Positions 1 through 6,699 of a DNA stretch of 14,579 nucleotides are shown in pieces. A program made the position numbers and the translations under genes. Position 1 is the first letter of the stretch; every line of letters begins with the position of its first letter. The stretch is from Actinomycetota bacterium. Lineage in GTDB: Bacteria > Actinomycetota > Thermoleophilia > Solirubrobacterales > Solirubrobacteraceae. A model generated the notes under the pieces. That model was not told the DNA's origin. It worked only from the letters and a program-made list of their open reading frames with translations, and searched no databases. Location: the NCBI GenBank assembly GCA_005888335.1, contig VAWY01000042.1:1-14579 (forward strand), written 5' to 3'.

Positions 1-126
1 CGGCTCTGGATGCTGCGCATCCGGCACAGGCACCTCAACGACGTCGATCTCGAGGATCGAGGCCAGACACGCAGCGACCGACCGCTGCATGCGTGCGCTT
101 GATGTCGGCGGACGGACGGTGTGCAC
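1..126 (-). CDS. N-terminal fragment of an unrecognised protein running off the left edge
   Basis: The minus strand is open from the GTG at 126 (alternative ATG at 90) to position 1, where the window cuts it. From the ATG it reads MQRSVAACLASILEI, then DVVEVPVPDAQHPEP. The pattern ACLASILE...VP resembles the N-terminus of small cysteine-peptidase-like or phage-associated proteins of the type CxxACVASxLxLPxxxVP, with the first Cys replaced by Ser. That resemblance is from memory and is weak. No Shine-Dalgarno precedes either start. A TAGGGC hexamer (135-130, minus) lies 3 nt before the GTG, too close for a leaderless start there, so the start is undecided. Function cannot be assigned without the missing part. 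Confidence 0.45.
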   Translation of the reverse strand, partial: MHTVRPPTSSARMQRSVAACLASILEIDVVEVPVPDAQHPEP

Positions 127-223
127 AACGCCCTATGGTGTCACCCGGTTCGCTCGACCCCTCCGGGGCGCTCCGACGAAGGGCCGCACGGCGAGCGACG
201 AGCGCGCGTCGCCTCGGCCGTCG

Positions 224-251
224 CGTACGTCTGGCGTACGTCGTACGACGT
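224..251. repeat. Cluster of three CGTACG cores with a 14-bp perfect palindrome
   Basis: CGTACG occurs at 224-229, 235-240 and 242-247. The first two lie in a direct repeat GCGTACGT spaced 11 bp apart. The last two form the perfect palindrome ACGTCGTACGACGT at 238-251. The cluster lies between two minus-strand genes, roughly 100 bp upstream of the gene leaving the left edge, so it could be an operator for that gene. No regulator for it is visible here. Confidence 0.4.
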
Positions 252-262
252 CCGGCCCTACG

Positions 263-286
263 GGAACGAGTTTTTGAAGACGTTCC
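263..286 (-). terminator. Weak hairpin just after the small secreted protein gene
   Basis: GGAACG (263-268) and CGTTCC (281-286) form a 6-bp stem with a 12-nt loop. The hairpin starts 3 nt after the stop codon of the minus-strand gene ending at 290. There is no U-run after it, so it is only a candidate 3'-end structure. Confidence 0.25.
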
Positions 287-289
287 GGA

Positions 290-676
290 TCAGACGGGGC
301 ACTGGCGCGTGAACGAGAACCGCACGCCGCTGACCTTTGCCTGCCGGTAGAACCGCTTGGAGCCCTGCCCCGAGCACCGGCCGATGTCCCCGAGCCACAC
401 GGTCGCGTGGTGGAAGCGACGACCGCCGGTGGCGCAGTCGGGCACGCAGGTCTTCTCGGAATATTCTCCTGTGCCCACCGCGATGGAGCCGCCCCAGCGC
501 CGCCACTCGATGTCCTGCATGATCGAGCCGGCATCGCCGCAGGTGAGGATGATGAGCGTCGGGCGGATCCGCGGCTTGGTGCAGCTCTGGACTCCATAGA
601 CCGGACCGCTGGCGAGCGTCTCGGCCCCGAAGAGCAGCACGGCGCAGACGAGAGCGGTCACAACCGACAACCGCAT
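290..676 (-). CDS. Small secreted cysteine-rich protein, function unknown
   Basis: A 128-residue protein. Residues 1-22 look like a signal peptide (MRLSVVTALVCAVLLFGAET, then LAS), predicting export. The mature part has six cysteines (C32, C46, C77, C81, C101, C126), enough for three disulphides, and a central run containing WRRWGGSIAVGTG, then CVPDCATGG. I recognise this layout (W-x-x-WGG, C-x-x-x-C-A-x-G, then a late C-x-G) from short uncharacterised exported proteins of Solirubrobacterales and some other actinobacteria; no function is known to me. The ATG at 676 is chosen because the signal peptide begins there, and upstream codons in frame look non-coding. The gene is divergent from the NTF2-like gene, with 85 bp between starts. 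No clear promoter or Shine-Dalgarno was found. Confidence 0.75.
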   Translation of the reverse strand: MRLSVVTALVCAVLLFGAETLASGPVYGVQSCTKPRIRPTLIILTCGDAGSIMQDIEWRRWGGSIAVGTGEYSEKTCVPDCATGGRRFHHATVWLGDIGRCSGQGSKRFYRQAKVSGVRFSFTRQCPV

Positions 677-749
677 GCGGTGATGGTTCCACGCCTCGCC
701 GTCATGGTCAAAGCTCAGCGAGCTCGCCGGCTCCGCCTGGGCCTCGGCG

Positions 750-755
750 TAGGCT
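750..755 (+). promoter_or_regulatory. -10 element TAGGCT of the NTF2-like gene
   Basis: TAGGCT fits the TAnnnT consensus and ends 6 nt before the ATG at 762. There is no Shine-Dalgarno, so the transcript probably begins at or next to the start codon. No convincing -35 is visible. Confidence 0.5.
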
Positions 756-761
756 GGCGCG

Positions 762-1139
762 ATGCCCGAACGATCTCCTGAGGTTGAGCAAGTCGTGCGC
801 GACTGGCTGGCTGCGAAGCGGGCGGCTGACTCCGAGGCGATTCGCGCTTCGCTGGCGGGCCATGAAGGTGCGCTCGCGATCGGTACTGACGCCGGCGAGT
901 GGTGGTCAGGCGCAGCCGCGTTCGGCGAGGCGCATGCCGCGGGGGCGCCCTTCACGGCCCTGCTCGAGGACGTCGACGCCCATCGCCATGGCAGTGTGGC
1001 GTGGGCGGCGGTGCGGGGGTCGGTCGAGACAGGCGAGCCGGGAGGCATGCCGATTCGGCTGACGCGACAACGAGAGTGCGCCGTCAGGGACGGAGAGGAG
1101 GCGCCGGGTAGGGAGGGTCAGCCGCTCCGCAGCGCGTAG
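762..1139 (+). CDS. NTF2/SnoaL-like protein, probably truncated at its C-terminus
   Basis: 125 residues. Residues 1-99 look like the first two thirds of an NTF2-like (SnoaL/DUF4440-type) cone-shaped alpha+beta fold. Helix EVEQVVRDWLAAKRAADSEA is followed by GALAIGTDAGEWWSG, then LEDVDAHRHGSVAWAAVRGS and the strand GGMPIRLT. In family members that strand is followed by a partner strand of the type LVxVRDGxxWRIVQxH; here residues 100-125 (RQRECAVRDGEEAPGREGQP and on) do not provide it. The ORF also runs 22 bp into the 3' end of the convergent cyclase gene. I infer loss of roughly 20-30 terminal residues by indel or rearrangement. The protein may not fold, and no catalytic role can be assigned. 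The ATG at 762 is favoured by the TAGGCT hexamer 6 nt upstream. Confidence 0.65.
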   Translation: MPERSPEVEQVVRDWLAAKRAADSEAIRASLAGHEGALAIGTDAGEWWSGAAAFGEAHAAGAPFTALLEDVDAHRHGSVAWAAVRGSVETGEPGGMPIRLTRQRECAVRDGEEAPGREGQPLRSA

Positions 1140-2431
1140 AGCCGCCATTCGCCCGGCACGCCGCGCAGCTGGTGCACGCTGCGATCCTCGAAGCGCAGCT
1201 CTGATCCGACGACGAGGTCCTTGACCGTGCTCGAGACGAGCACTTCGCCGCCGCGTGCCAGCGCGCAGACCCGCGCGCCGATGTGGACAGCGATACCGCC
1301 GACGTCCCCGCCGAGAAGCTCGCACTCGCCGGTGTGCAGCCCGCAACGGACGGCGAGGCCGAGCTCGTCGACGCCCTCGACGATCTCGTGCGCGCAGCGG
1401 ACCGCGCGCGCCGGTCCATCGAACGTCGCGACAAACCCGTCGCCGACGGTCTTCACTTCCCGGCCTCGGAAGCGGCCGAGCCGGTCGCGCACGAGGGCGT
1501 TGTGGCGGTCGAGCAGCTCCCGCCAGGCGCGGTCGCCGAGCCTGGCGGCGTGACCGGTTGACTCGACGATGTCGGTGAAGAGCACCGTCGCCAACACGCG
1601 CTCGGGGCCGCGTTGGGGTCGACGGCCGGTCAGGAACTCCTCGATCAGGTCGGTCTCTGGGTCGTCGGCTCCGGGGAAGTCGTAGAGGTCGGTTCCGGAC
1701 GCCTCCACGAACCGCGCGCCGGGGATCAGCGCCGCCGCCTCGCGCCCCGCGTCGACGGGGATCAGCGGGTTGTCGCGCCGGTGCAGAACGAGCGTCGGCA
1801 CCTGGATCGTGGGCAACACGCCACTCAGATCGGAGCCGGCGTTGAGCTCGACGGTCTTGCGCGCCATCGAGGGGCTGACCGACGAGCGTTCGAACCGCGT
1901 CCACCAGTCGACGAAGTGCTGGTCGCCGGCGCGACTCGGCGCGAAGAGCTGGAGAAACCGCCCCTCACCCCAATGGTTCTCGATCAGGTCGAGAATCAGT
2001 TGGCGGCGATCGTCGTCGAAGACGACCCCACCAGCCACCGCAACGTTCGCGAGCACCAGTGCCGACACTCGGTGGGGATGGCTTGCCGCGTACATCGCGG
2101 AAAGACCTGCCTCGAGGGCGCCGATGATCGCCACGCGCTCGGTTCCTGCGGCGTCGAGAACGGCGTCGAGGTCGTCCATCTGCTGCTCGAGTGTGGCCGG
2201 GCGGTCCACCGGATCGGAGAGTCCGGTACCGCGACGGTCGAAGATGATGAGCCGTGCGAAGGATGCGATGCGCTGGCGGCCACGGCGTGTGTCGGGCTCC
2301 TCCCACTGAAGGTCGAGGTGTGATGCCGGCCCCCCGATCAGGACGACGTCGGGCGGCCCCTCGCCCATGACCTGAAAGGCGATGCTCGCATCGCCGCTGC
2401 GCGCATACCTCGTCGGCGGTCGTGCGAGCAT
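1118..2431 (-). CDS. Alpha/beta-hydrolase-like domain fused to a class III adenylate cyclase
   Basis: 437 residues in two domains. Residues 1-268 have the alpha/beta-hydrolase fold (DVVLIGGP, FDRRGTGLSD, IIGALEAGLSAMYAASHP). The nucleophile position of the GxSxG elbow is Leu106 and the expected His position is Leu249 (GTDLYDFPG); the acid D220 is kept. Residues 277-437 are a class III nucleotide cyclase: metal aspartates D287 (LFTDIVEST) and D331 (VKTVGDGF), purine-selecting K327 and D376, and transition-state R387. The K/D pair predicts ATP to cAMP. The usual catalytic Asn is His383. The architecture matches mycobacterial Rv1900c-type fusions. The first domain probably acts as a dead, possibly ligand-sensing module. 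ATG at 2431 is preceded by TAGAAT 12 nt upstream. The gene ends convergently, overlapping the NTF2-like ORF. Confidence 0.92.
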   Translation of the reverse strand: MLARPPTRYARSGDASIAFQVMGEGPPDVVLIGGPASHLDLQWEEPDTRRGRQRIASFARLIIFDRRGTGLSDPVDRPATLEQQMDDLDAVLDAAGTERVAIIGALEAGLSAMYAASHPHRVSALVLANVAVAGGVVFDDDRRQLILDLIENHWGEGRFLQLFAPSRAGDQHFVDWWTRFERSSVSPSMARKTVELNAGSDLSGVLPTIQVPTLVLHRRDNPLIPVDAGREAAALIPGARFVEASGTDLYDFPGADDPETDLIEEFLTGRRPQRGPERVLATVLFTDIVESTGHAARLGDRAWRELLDRHNALVRDRLGRFRGREVKTVGDGFVATFDGPARAVRCAHEIVEGVDELGLAVRCGLHTGECELLGGDVGGIAVHIGARVCALARGGEVLVSSTVKDLVVGSELRFEDRSVHQLRGVPGEWRLYALRSG

Positions 2432-2799
2432 TGCCCGTGGCGGATTCTACGTTTGGACATGTCGCCCGGGCCCGCGCGGGGACATCGCCGTGCGAGGCCC
2501 CGTCCGGTGGATCACGTGTCGACTCGCTCGACGGCGTGACCGGCAAGCTCTCCTGCGCGCTCTGGCGCTGCCTCTTCGATTTCCTTGATGCTCGAGCGGC
2601 CGACGTGTGAGGGATCGCGACGCCGCGGTCGGCGGTCCCGACTGCCCGCGCGCCATCGCTCTTTGCTGACGATCCGCCTGAGCCTTTCGAACACCCTCAC
2701 CATGCCCGCTATCTACCCGGTGCGCGCGTCAAGCCGCAGCAAGTCGCGACGCGCACGGACTGCTCCGTCGCGAAGCTCGTGCGAGGGTCGATGAAGGTC
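2432..2799. other. About 370-bp stretch without a confident gene
   Basis: No recognisable family was found in any frame. The best candidate is a 63-codon minus-strand ORF at 2512-2703, starting MVRVFERLRRIVSKERW and ending in an acidic/amphipathic segment (IKEIEEAAPERAGELAGHAV). TAGATA lies 6 nt before its ATG, like other starts in this window. However, its third positions are less G/C-biased than in the confident genes and its middle is arginine-rich, so I would not call it a gene on this evidence. The stretch also holds the cyclase promoter. Its right border is formed by the hairpins behind the secreted-protein gene. Confidence 0.4.
2444..2449 (-). promoter_or_regulatory. -10 element TAGAAT of the cyclase gene
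   Basis: Read on the minus strand this is TAGAAT, a good -10. It ends 12 nt before the ATG at 2431, predicting a leader of only about 5 nt. No Shine-Dalgarno is present between it and the start. Confidence 0.5.
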
Positions 2800-2857
2800 C
2801 CCAAGCCGCTGACCGTGATCGCTGCTTGGGCGTCAGCTCCCGGCGCTCTTGCTGACG
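2800..2857 (-). terminator. Two adjacent hairpins at the 3' end of the secreted protein gene
   Basis: CGTCAGC (2831-2837) pairs with GCTGACG (2851-2857), a 7-bp perfect stem that contains the stop codon. Immediately downstream on the minus strand, CCCAAGC (2800-2806) pairs with GCTTGGG (2824-2830), another 7-bp stem extended by two more GC pairs inside a 1x1 mismatch. There is no U-tract, as is common for terminators of high-GC actinobacteria. Tandem position at the gene end supports a termination or mRNA-end role. Confidence 0.45.
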
Positions 2858-3399
2858 AGCGGGCTGTCGGTGACCAGCGAGATGTCGAGCGGCGTCTCGG
2901 AGACGCCGGCGCCGGCGCACTGCTGCGCGATGTCGGGAGGCGTTCGAGGCGTGGCGAAGCTGCCGGTGCCGTGGGCCGTCCCCGACTGCTGCCCGTTGTA
3001 GCTGAGCGTCCCGGCGGCGGCCACGAAGTGGAACTCGAAGCTGAAGCGAATCGTCGTGCCGTCGGCGAAGGTGATCGAGCCGCGCCCGGGCTTGGTCGTG
3101 TCGGCGCGCATGCAAGAACCGTCGACCTGGCGCACGGAGTCGTGCACGGTGACCGGCGCGTTCGAGATGGTCCTGCCGTTCAGCGTGCCGCTGCATGCGC
3201 CGGTCGCGTCGTAGACGACGCTGAGCGATTGCTGGGCGTTGGTCGCGGGTGGCGAGAACCTCACGGTCCCCTGCAACGAGCACGAGCCTTCGAAGCTGTT
3301 GACCGTGTTCTTCGCGCCGGCCGACGCGTCCCCCATGCCCAGCGCCGCAGCCGCGATCGTCGCGGCGATCCAGGTCCGTCGTCGTCCTCCTGCGCTCAT
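2833..3399 (-). CDS. Secreted four-cysteine beta-rich protein, function unknown
   Basis: 188 residues. A signal peptide is visible: basic RRR, the hydrophobic run WIAATIAAAALGMG, then the cleavage-like DASA-GA near residue 27. The mature part is rich in Ser, Thr, Gly and alternating beta-type residues (SCSLQGTVRFSPPATN, SITFADGTTIRFSFEFHFV, GTLSYNGQQSGTAHGTGSF). It has four cysteines (C40, C69, C96, C161), so two disulphides are likely. I recognise the pattern from uncharacterised exported beta-sandwich proteins of Thermoleophilia, where the last Cys sits in an IAQxCAGAG motif as here. A good Shine-Dalgarno (AGGAG, 3411-3407) stands 7 nt before the ATG. The start overlaps the stop of the upstream small gene as ATGA, so the two are translationally coupled. 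Confidence 0.8.
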   Translation of the reverse strand: MSAGGRRRTWIAATIAAAALGMGDASAGAKNTVNSFEGSCSLQGTVRFSPPATNAQQSLSVVYDATGACSGTLNGRTISNAPVTVHDSVRQVDGSCMRADTTKPGRGSITFADGTTIRFSFEFHFVAAAGTLSYNGQQSGTAHGTGSFATPRTPPDIAQQCAGAGVSETPLDISLVTDSPLVSKSAGS

Positions 3400-3608
3400 C
3401 GCGGGTCTCCTTTCTGCTGGCGCGCCGGCCGGGCGCCGCGCGCTGCCTCGATGGCGGACATCAGCCCGAGCCAGCCCGAAAACGCGCGGCCCCGGCGACC
3501 GTCGGTCTCGCGGTCGTAGACGCGGCCCTTGATCGGCTGCGTCTCGAACTGGACCTCGAGCTCGAGCCGGCGCGGCTCACCCGGCGTGCGCATGCAGGCG
3601 AGGCTCAC
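3396..3608 (-). CDS. Small protein of unknown function, first gene of a two-gene operon
   Basis: 70 residues from GTG 3608 (65 from ATG 3593; the choice is uncertain, and neither has a clear Shine-Dalgarno). It contains LELEVQFETQPIKGRVYD followed by AFSGWLGLMSAIEAARG. The C-terminal FxGWLxLxxAxEAAR motif is one I recognise from many short actinobacterial hypothetical proteins that pair a small beta-sheet (PIxGRLxD) with one amphipathic helix; no function is known to me. Its TGA overlaps the ATG of the secreted-protein gene by 4 bp, so the pair is co-transcribed and coupled. A strong imperfect hairpin lies 6 nt upstream of the GTG, between this operon and the divergent LuxR regulator. Confidence 0.7.
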   Translation of the reverse strand: MSLACMRTPGEPRRLELEVQFETQPIKGRVYDRETDGRRGRAFSGWLGLMSAIEAARGARPARQQKGDPR

Positions 3609-3613
3609 ACGGT

Positions 3614-3645
3614 CTCAGGTGCCCCACAACGGGGAGCACCCTGAG
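3614..3645. promoter_or_regulatory. Imperfect hairpin or dyad between the small-protein operon and the LuxR gene
   Basis: The left arm CTCAGGTGCCCC (3614-3625) pairs with the right arm (3631-3645) as CTCAGG/CCTGAG, TGC/GCA and CCC/GGG. One-base bulges interrupt the right arm and the loop is about 5 nt. It sits immediately upstream of the minus-strand GTG at 3608 and 62 bp upstream of the plus-strand regulator. It could be an operator, or a leader hairpin hiding the small gene's start. No U-run follows on either strand, so a terminator is unlikely. Confidence 0.4.
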
Positions 3646-3709
3646 CCGCCACCCCGAAGTTTTCCGCTGTGGCGCAAGGAACCGCCCGTGCGCGGTAAAC
3701 GGTGAGGTG

Positions 3710-6562
3710 ATGCACCACGCCGGCACAGTGGAGCTGCTCGAACGCGACCGCGAGCTCGAGCAGCTCGATCGCCTCGTCACGGACGCGTGTGCGGGGCGCG
3801 GCCGGCTCGTCCTGGTCGAGGGGCCGCCCGGGATCGGCAAGACGAGCCTGCTCGAAGCCGCGCGCGACCGCGCGCGCGAGCGGGACATGACCGTCTTGGC
3901 GGCCCGCGCGTCAGAGCTCGACCGCGACTTCCCCTTCGGCGTCGTCCGCCAGCTCTTCGAGCCGCTGGTCGCAGCGGCCGCTGCGCCCCGGCGCGCCACG
4001 CTGCTGCACGGCGCCGCCGCGCTGGCCGCCCCGCTGCTGGGCGGCGGCGCACCCGAGCCCGCCGCCGGAAAGGCGACGGGCGACCCCGCGCTCCGCCTCT
4101 TTCACGCGCTGTACTGGCTGACCGCGAACCTCGCCGAGCAGACGCCCGCCGCGCTCGCGATCGACGACGCCCACTGGGCCGACGCCGGCTCGCTGCGCTT
4201 CTTCCAGTTCCTCGCCGCCCGGCTCGACGAGCTCTCGGTGCTCGTCGCCCTCACCGCCCGCACGGCCGGCCCGACCGTCGAGCGCCAGCCGATCGACGCG
4301 CTGGCCACCGACCCGCTCGCCGTGGTCCTCAGGCCGGCGCCGCTCAGCCATCGCGCGGTCGCGGCGCTCGTGGCCGATCGGCTGCGTGGTGCTCCCGATG
4401 CGAGCTTCTGCGACGCCTGTCGTGAGGTAACCGGCGGCAACCCGTTCCTGCTGCGCGAGCTCTTGCGCGAGGTGGCCGCCGACGAAGTCGCCCCGATCGG
4501 CGCGCACGTGTCGCTCGTGCGCCAGCTGGCCCCGCCGACGGTGGCTCGCGCGGTCCTGCTGCGCCTCGCGCGCCTCGGCGACGACGCGGCCGCGCTGGCC
4601 GGCGCTGTGGCCGTGCTCGGCGACGGCACGCCGCTGCGCCGGGCGGCCGCGCTGGCGGGCCTACCGGTCGAGCGCGCGGACGGGTTCGCTGCGACGCTCG
4701 TCGAAGCGGACATCCTCGCGGCCGAGCGTCCGCTGGCCTTCGCGCACCCCGTCCTGCGCTCGGCGATCTACGCCGACCTGGACCCGGGCGCGCGCAGCCG
4801 CGCTCACCGGCGAGCCGCGGCGCTGCTGGCTGACGAGGGCGCCGCGATCGATGCGATCGCCGTCCATCTGCTGGCGACCGAGCCCGCGGGCGATCGCCAG
4901 GTGGTGGCCACGCTGCGCGAGGCGGCGCTCCGCGCGCTCGCGCGCGGCGCCGCCGCCACGGCGGTGGCCTGCCTGCGGCGCGCGCTCGCCGAGCCGCCGG
5001 CCACGAGCGAGCGCGCTGCGTTCGTGCTCGAGCTGGCCGCCGCGGAGCTGGCAGCGGGCGAGCCCGCGGCCGCGGCCGACCACTTCGAGGCGGGGCTGCG
5101 CGTCACCGGCGACGTCCGCGCGCGCGCCGGTTGCGTCCGGAAGGCGGTGCTGGCGCTGCAGACCCTCGGTCGCCACGACGAGGGCTTCGCGTTGCTCGAG
5201 CGCGTCGTCGACGAGGCCGCCGCCGTCGATCCCGATCTCGCCCAGTCCATCGAGGGGGACCTGATCGCGAGCGCCACCCTCGAGCGCTCGCGCCGCGCGT
5301 GGGCGCTGGACCGCCTCGACCGCTACGGCGACCAGCTGACAGCCGCGACGTCCGGGAGCCGCAAGCTGCTCGCCACGCGTGCGGCTCTCGACGCGTTCTC
5401 GAGCGAGTGCGAGACGCCGGCCGAGACGCTCGCCAACGCCGCCGAGCGCGCGCTGGGTGGCGGGCGGCTGCTCGACGACGGTCCGTCGACGCCGTTCTTC
5501 TTCGCGATCATCGTGCTCCTGCTGGCCGACCGGATCGAGCCGGCCCGCCGCGCGCTCGACCGGGCGGTGGACGACGCGCGCCGCCACGGGTCGGCCCCCC
5601 AGTTCGCGTTCGCTGCGGGATGGCGCTGCTGGCTGCTCGCGCGCGAGGGACACCTCGCCGAGGCCGAAGCCGACGCGCGCAGCAGCGCGGAGCTCGCGCT
5701 GTCCCAGGGCTGGTTCGTCATGGGCCCGGTGATTCTCGGCTACGTGCTCGAGGTGCTCATCGATCGCGGTGAGCTCGAAGACGCCCACCGTCTGCTCGAG
5801 CGCAGCGGCATGGTCACCCGCACCGCCGACCGCGACGCCACGTTCGACGATGTCGTCCATGCGCGTGCCCTCTTGCGGGCCGCGCGTGGCGACCTGGACG
5901 CCGCGCGGGAGGACCTCGCGCGGCTGGCGCGGCGCCGCGCGCGCTGGAACACCTACCCGACGCTCGTGCCGGCGGTGCTCGCCGCGCCCGCCGCGGCGAC
6001 CGACGACCAGGACGAGGGGCGGGCGCGCGCCGACCGGATGCTGCGCGAGGCGCAAACCTGGGGCACGCCGCGCGCGATCGGGATGGCACTGCGCGCGGCC
6101 GGGCTCGTCGAGGGCGGGGCGCGCGGCCTCGAACTGCTCGCCGAGGCGGCGATGGTACTCGAACGCTCACCGGCGCCGCTCGAGCACGCCCGCGCCCTGC
6201 TCGACCTCGGCGCCGGCTTGCGGCGGGCCAACCGCCGCGCCGCCGCGCGCGACCCTCTGCGCCAGGCGCTCGACCTCGCCGACGCGTGCGGCGCGCGGCC
6301 ACTCGCCGACCGGGCGCGCCAGGAGCTGCGCGCGGCGGGCGCGCGTCCGAGGCGCCCGCGGCTCGGCGGCGTTCACGCGCTCACGGCCAGCGAGCGGCGC
6401 ATCGCGGCGATGGCCGCGCAGGGATGCTCCAACCCCGAGATCGCCCAGGCCCTGTTCGTCACCACGAAGACCGTCGAGACGCACCTGAGCAACGCCTACC
6501 GCAAGCTCGCGATCCATTCGCGCGCCCAGCTCGGCGACGCGCTGAACGACGGCCGGCCGTGA
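3710..6562 (+). CDS. Large ATPase-LuxR (LAL/MalT-type) transcriptional regulator
   Basis: 950 residues from ATG 3710 (a GTG directly precedes it at 3707; a GTG at 3728 giving VELLERDREL is also plausible). Residues about 10-200 are a STAND/AAA-type ATPase with Walker A GPPGIGKTSLLE and Walker B LAIDDAHWAD (D152/D153). The middle is a long alanine/arginine-rich helical repeat region, probably TPR-like. The last ~65 residues hold a LuxR/GerE HTH (LTASERRIAAMAAQGCSNPE and TTKTVETHLSNAYRKL). Family members bind ATP and an inducer through the central repeats, then multimerise on DNA as cytoplasmic activators. Length of about 900-1000 is normal. A weak -10-like TAAACG (3696-3701) lies 8 nt before the ATG. 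Divergence from the small/secreted operon makes that operon a possible target. Direct ligand unknown. Confidence 0.93.
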   Translation: MHHAGTVELLERDRELEQLDRLVTDACAGRGRLVLVEGPPGIGKTSLLEAARDRARERDMTVLAARASELDRDFPFGVVRQLFEPLVAAAAAPRRATLLHGAAALAAPLLGGGAPEPAAGKATGDPALRLFHALYWLTANLAEQTPAALAIDDAHWADAGSLRFFQFLAARLDELSVLVALTARTAGPTVERQPIDALATDPLAVVLRPAPLSHRAVAALVADRLRGAPDASFCDACREVTGGNPFLLRELLREVAADEVAPIGAHVSLVRQLAPPTVARAVLLRLARLGDDAAALAGAVAVLGDGTPLRRAAALAGLPVERADGFAATLVEADILAAERPLAFAHPVLRSAIYADLDPGARSRAHRRAAALLADEGAAIDAIAVHLLATEPAGDRQVVATLREAALRALARGAAATAVACLRRALAEPPATSERAAFVLELAAAELAAGEPAAAADHFEAGLRVTGDVRARAGCVRKAVLALQTLGRHDEGFALLERVVDEAAAVDPDLAQSIEGDLIASATLERSRRAWALDRLDRYGDQLTAATSGSRKLLATRAALDAFSSECETPAETLANAAERALGGGRLLDDGPSTPFFFAIIVLLLADRIEPARRALDRAVDDARRHGSAPQFAFAAGWRCWLLAREGHLAEAEADARSSAELALSQGWFVMGPVILGYVLEVLIDRGELEDAHRLLERSGMVTRTADRDATFDDVVHARALLRAARGDLDAAREDLARLARRRARWNTYPTLVPAVLAAPAAATDDQDEGRARADRMLREAQTWGTPRAIGMALRAAGLVEGGARGLELLAEAAMVLERSPAPLEHARALLDLGAGLRRANRRAAARDPLRQALDLADACGARPLADRARQELRAAGARPRRPRLGGVHALTASERRIAAMAAQGCSNPEIAQALFVTTKTVETHLSNAYRKLAIHSRAQLGDALNDGRP

Positions 6563-6572
6563 ACCGGGCCGG
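6553..6572 (+). terminator. GC hairpin over the LuxR stop codon
   Basis: CCGGCC (6553-6558) pairs with GGCCGG (6567-6572) around an 8-nt loop that contains the TGA stop. No U-run follows, so this is a candidate only. Confidence 0.25.
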
Positions 6573-6699
6573 TCGACGCGCAGGCCGGCGCGCGACGAAC
6601 TACCAACCCCCAAGCAGTGGAATCCCTCGCCACTTGCCCGCGTCAAGCGGCGCGCTGCGTGGTCGCGACGGCCAGTTCGACGCTCGCGGCGGCGGAGGG
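6563..6699. other. Non-coding stretch between the LuxR gene and the relic
   Basis: I see no gene here in any frame. A small stem AGTGG/CCACT (6616-6620 with 6630-6634, loop 9 nt) is followed by only two Ts and is too weak to name. The frame that becomes recognisable after 6715 is open here but does not look protein-like. Confidence 0.4.

Noticed and set aside
1613..2323. Plus-strand 236-codon ORF antisense to the cyclase
   Set aside because: The cyclase frame on the other strand carries all catalytic motifs; this is its shadow.
4661..6055. Minus-strand open frame of 464 codons inside the LuxR gene
   Set aside because: Antisense shadow with low-complexity Arg/Glu/Gly sequence; the plus strand has clear ATPase and HTH motifs.
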